Below, piece by piece: positions 63,993-64,000 of a DNA stretch of 64,000 nt. The stretch spans positions 4,721,896-4,785,895 of the forward strand of contig CM076957.1 of NCBI GenBank assembly GCA_039566865.1, written 5' to 3'. The notes beneath the pieces were generated by a model. That model saw nothing but the letters and a program-made list of their open reading frames with translations, was not told the DNA's origin and made no database searches. The position numbers and the translations under genes were made by a program. The DNA is from Aurelia coerulea. Its lineage: Eukaryota; Cnidaria; Scyphozoa; Semaeostomeae; Ulmaridae. Numbering within the stretch: the first letter of the stretch is position 1; each line of letters starts with the position of its first letter.

Positions 63993-64000
63993 AACTATGT

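Noticed and set aside
1..64000. tRNA, rRNA or other structured RNA genes
   Set aside because: No A/B box pairs, cloverleaf-like segments or rRNA-like sequence noticed; a tRNAscan/Infernal run would be decisive.

Overview
This is a window of animal nuclear DNA: AT-rich, with exons split by GT-AG introns, hardly any dense coding, and very many transposable elements. The two recognisable host genes are a multi-exon membrane protein related to VWDE (von Willebrand factor D and EGF domain protein) and a duplicated alpha-1,3-fucosyltransferase. With the BEL/Pao, LINE, Kolobok-like, mariner-like and hAT-like elements and runs of G or C at element ends, this suggests an invertebrate. A cnidarian (anthozoan) is my best guess from general look, but nothing here fixes the taxon.

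Layout. 1-11.3 kb: the 3' half of the VWDE-like gene on the + strand (six exons, 1692-11288). Its introns hold at least ten insertions, one of which copied the gene's own 3' splice site. 11.4-16.5 kb: foldback elements, a LINE tail with a 34-bp hairpin, and a mariner-type element. 16.6-17.9 kb: fucosyltransferase copy 1 (- strand). 18-30 kb: sparse sequence with MITEs, a probable TTAA-flanked THAP/Kolobok-type element (20389-26119), one THAP-like first exon on the - strand (27779-27870) and a weak two-exon model on the + strand.

30.0-40.1 kb: a Russian-doll insertion. A short inverted-repeat element with 9-bp target duplications was opened to 10 kb by later insertions: a 294-bp hAT-like MITE, a satellite-bearing element made of TTACGAG repeats, a second hAT-like MITE inside that, and a BEL/Pao retrotransposon (31298-37661), itself cut by a 5'-truncated LINE. 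41.7-43.3 kb and 51.7-55.1 kb: two copies of a hAT-like element, each hit at the same TTAA by a different TTAA-specific element. 45.4-46.2 kb: an 11/12-bp minisatellite. 47.0-48.2 kb: a G/C-ended hAT-like element. 49.3-50.5 kb: fucosyltransferase copy 2, about 96% identical to copy 1 outside a shortened stem region and bracketed by inverted copies of a small TTAA MITE. 51-64 kb: tandem duplications, MITEs and unannotated DNA.

How parts relate. The fucosyltransferase pair is a genomic segmental duplication: upstream intron sequence and part of a neighbouring MITE are shared, so it is not a retrocopy. All other recognised coding sequence is transposon-derived and mostly broken. Target-site duplications, empty sites and nested order were read by eye. 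Percent identities are approximate, and family names for MITEs rest on TSD length and terminal motifs only.
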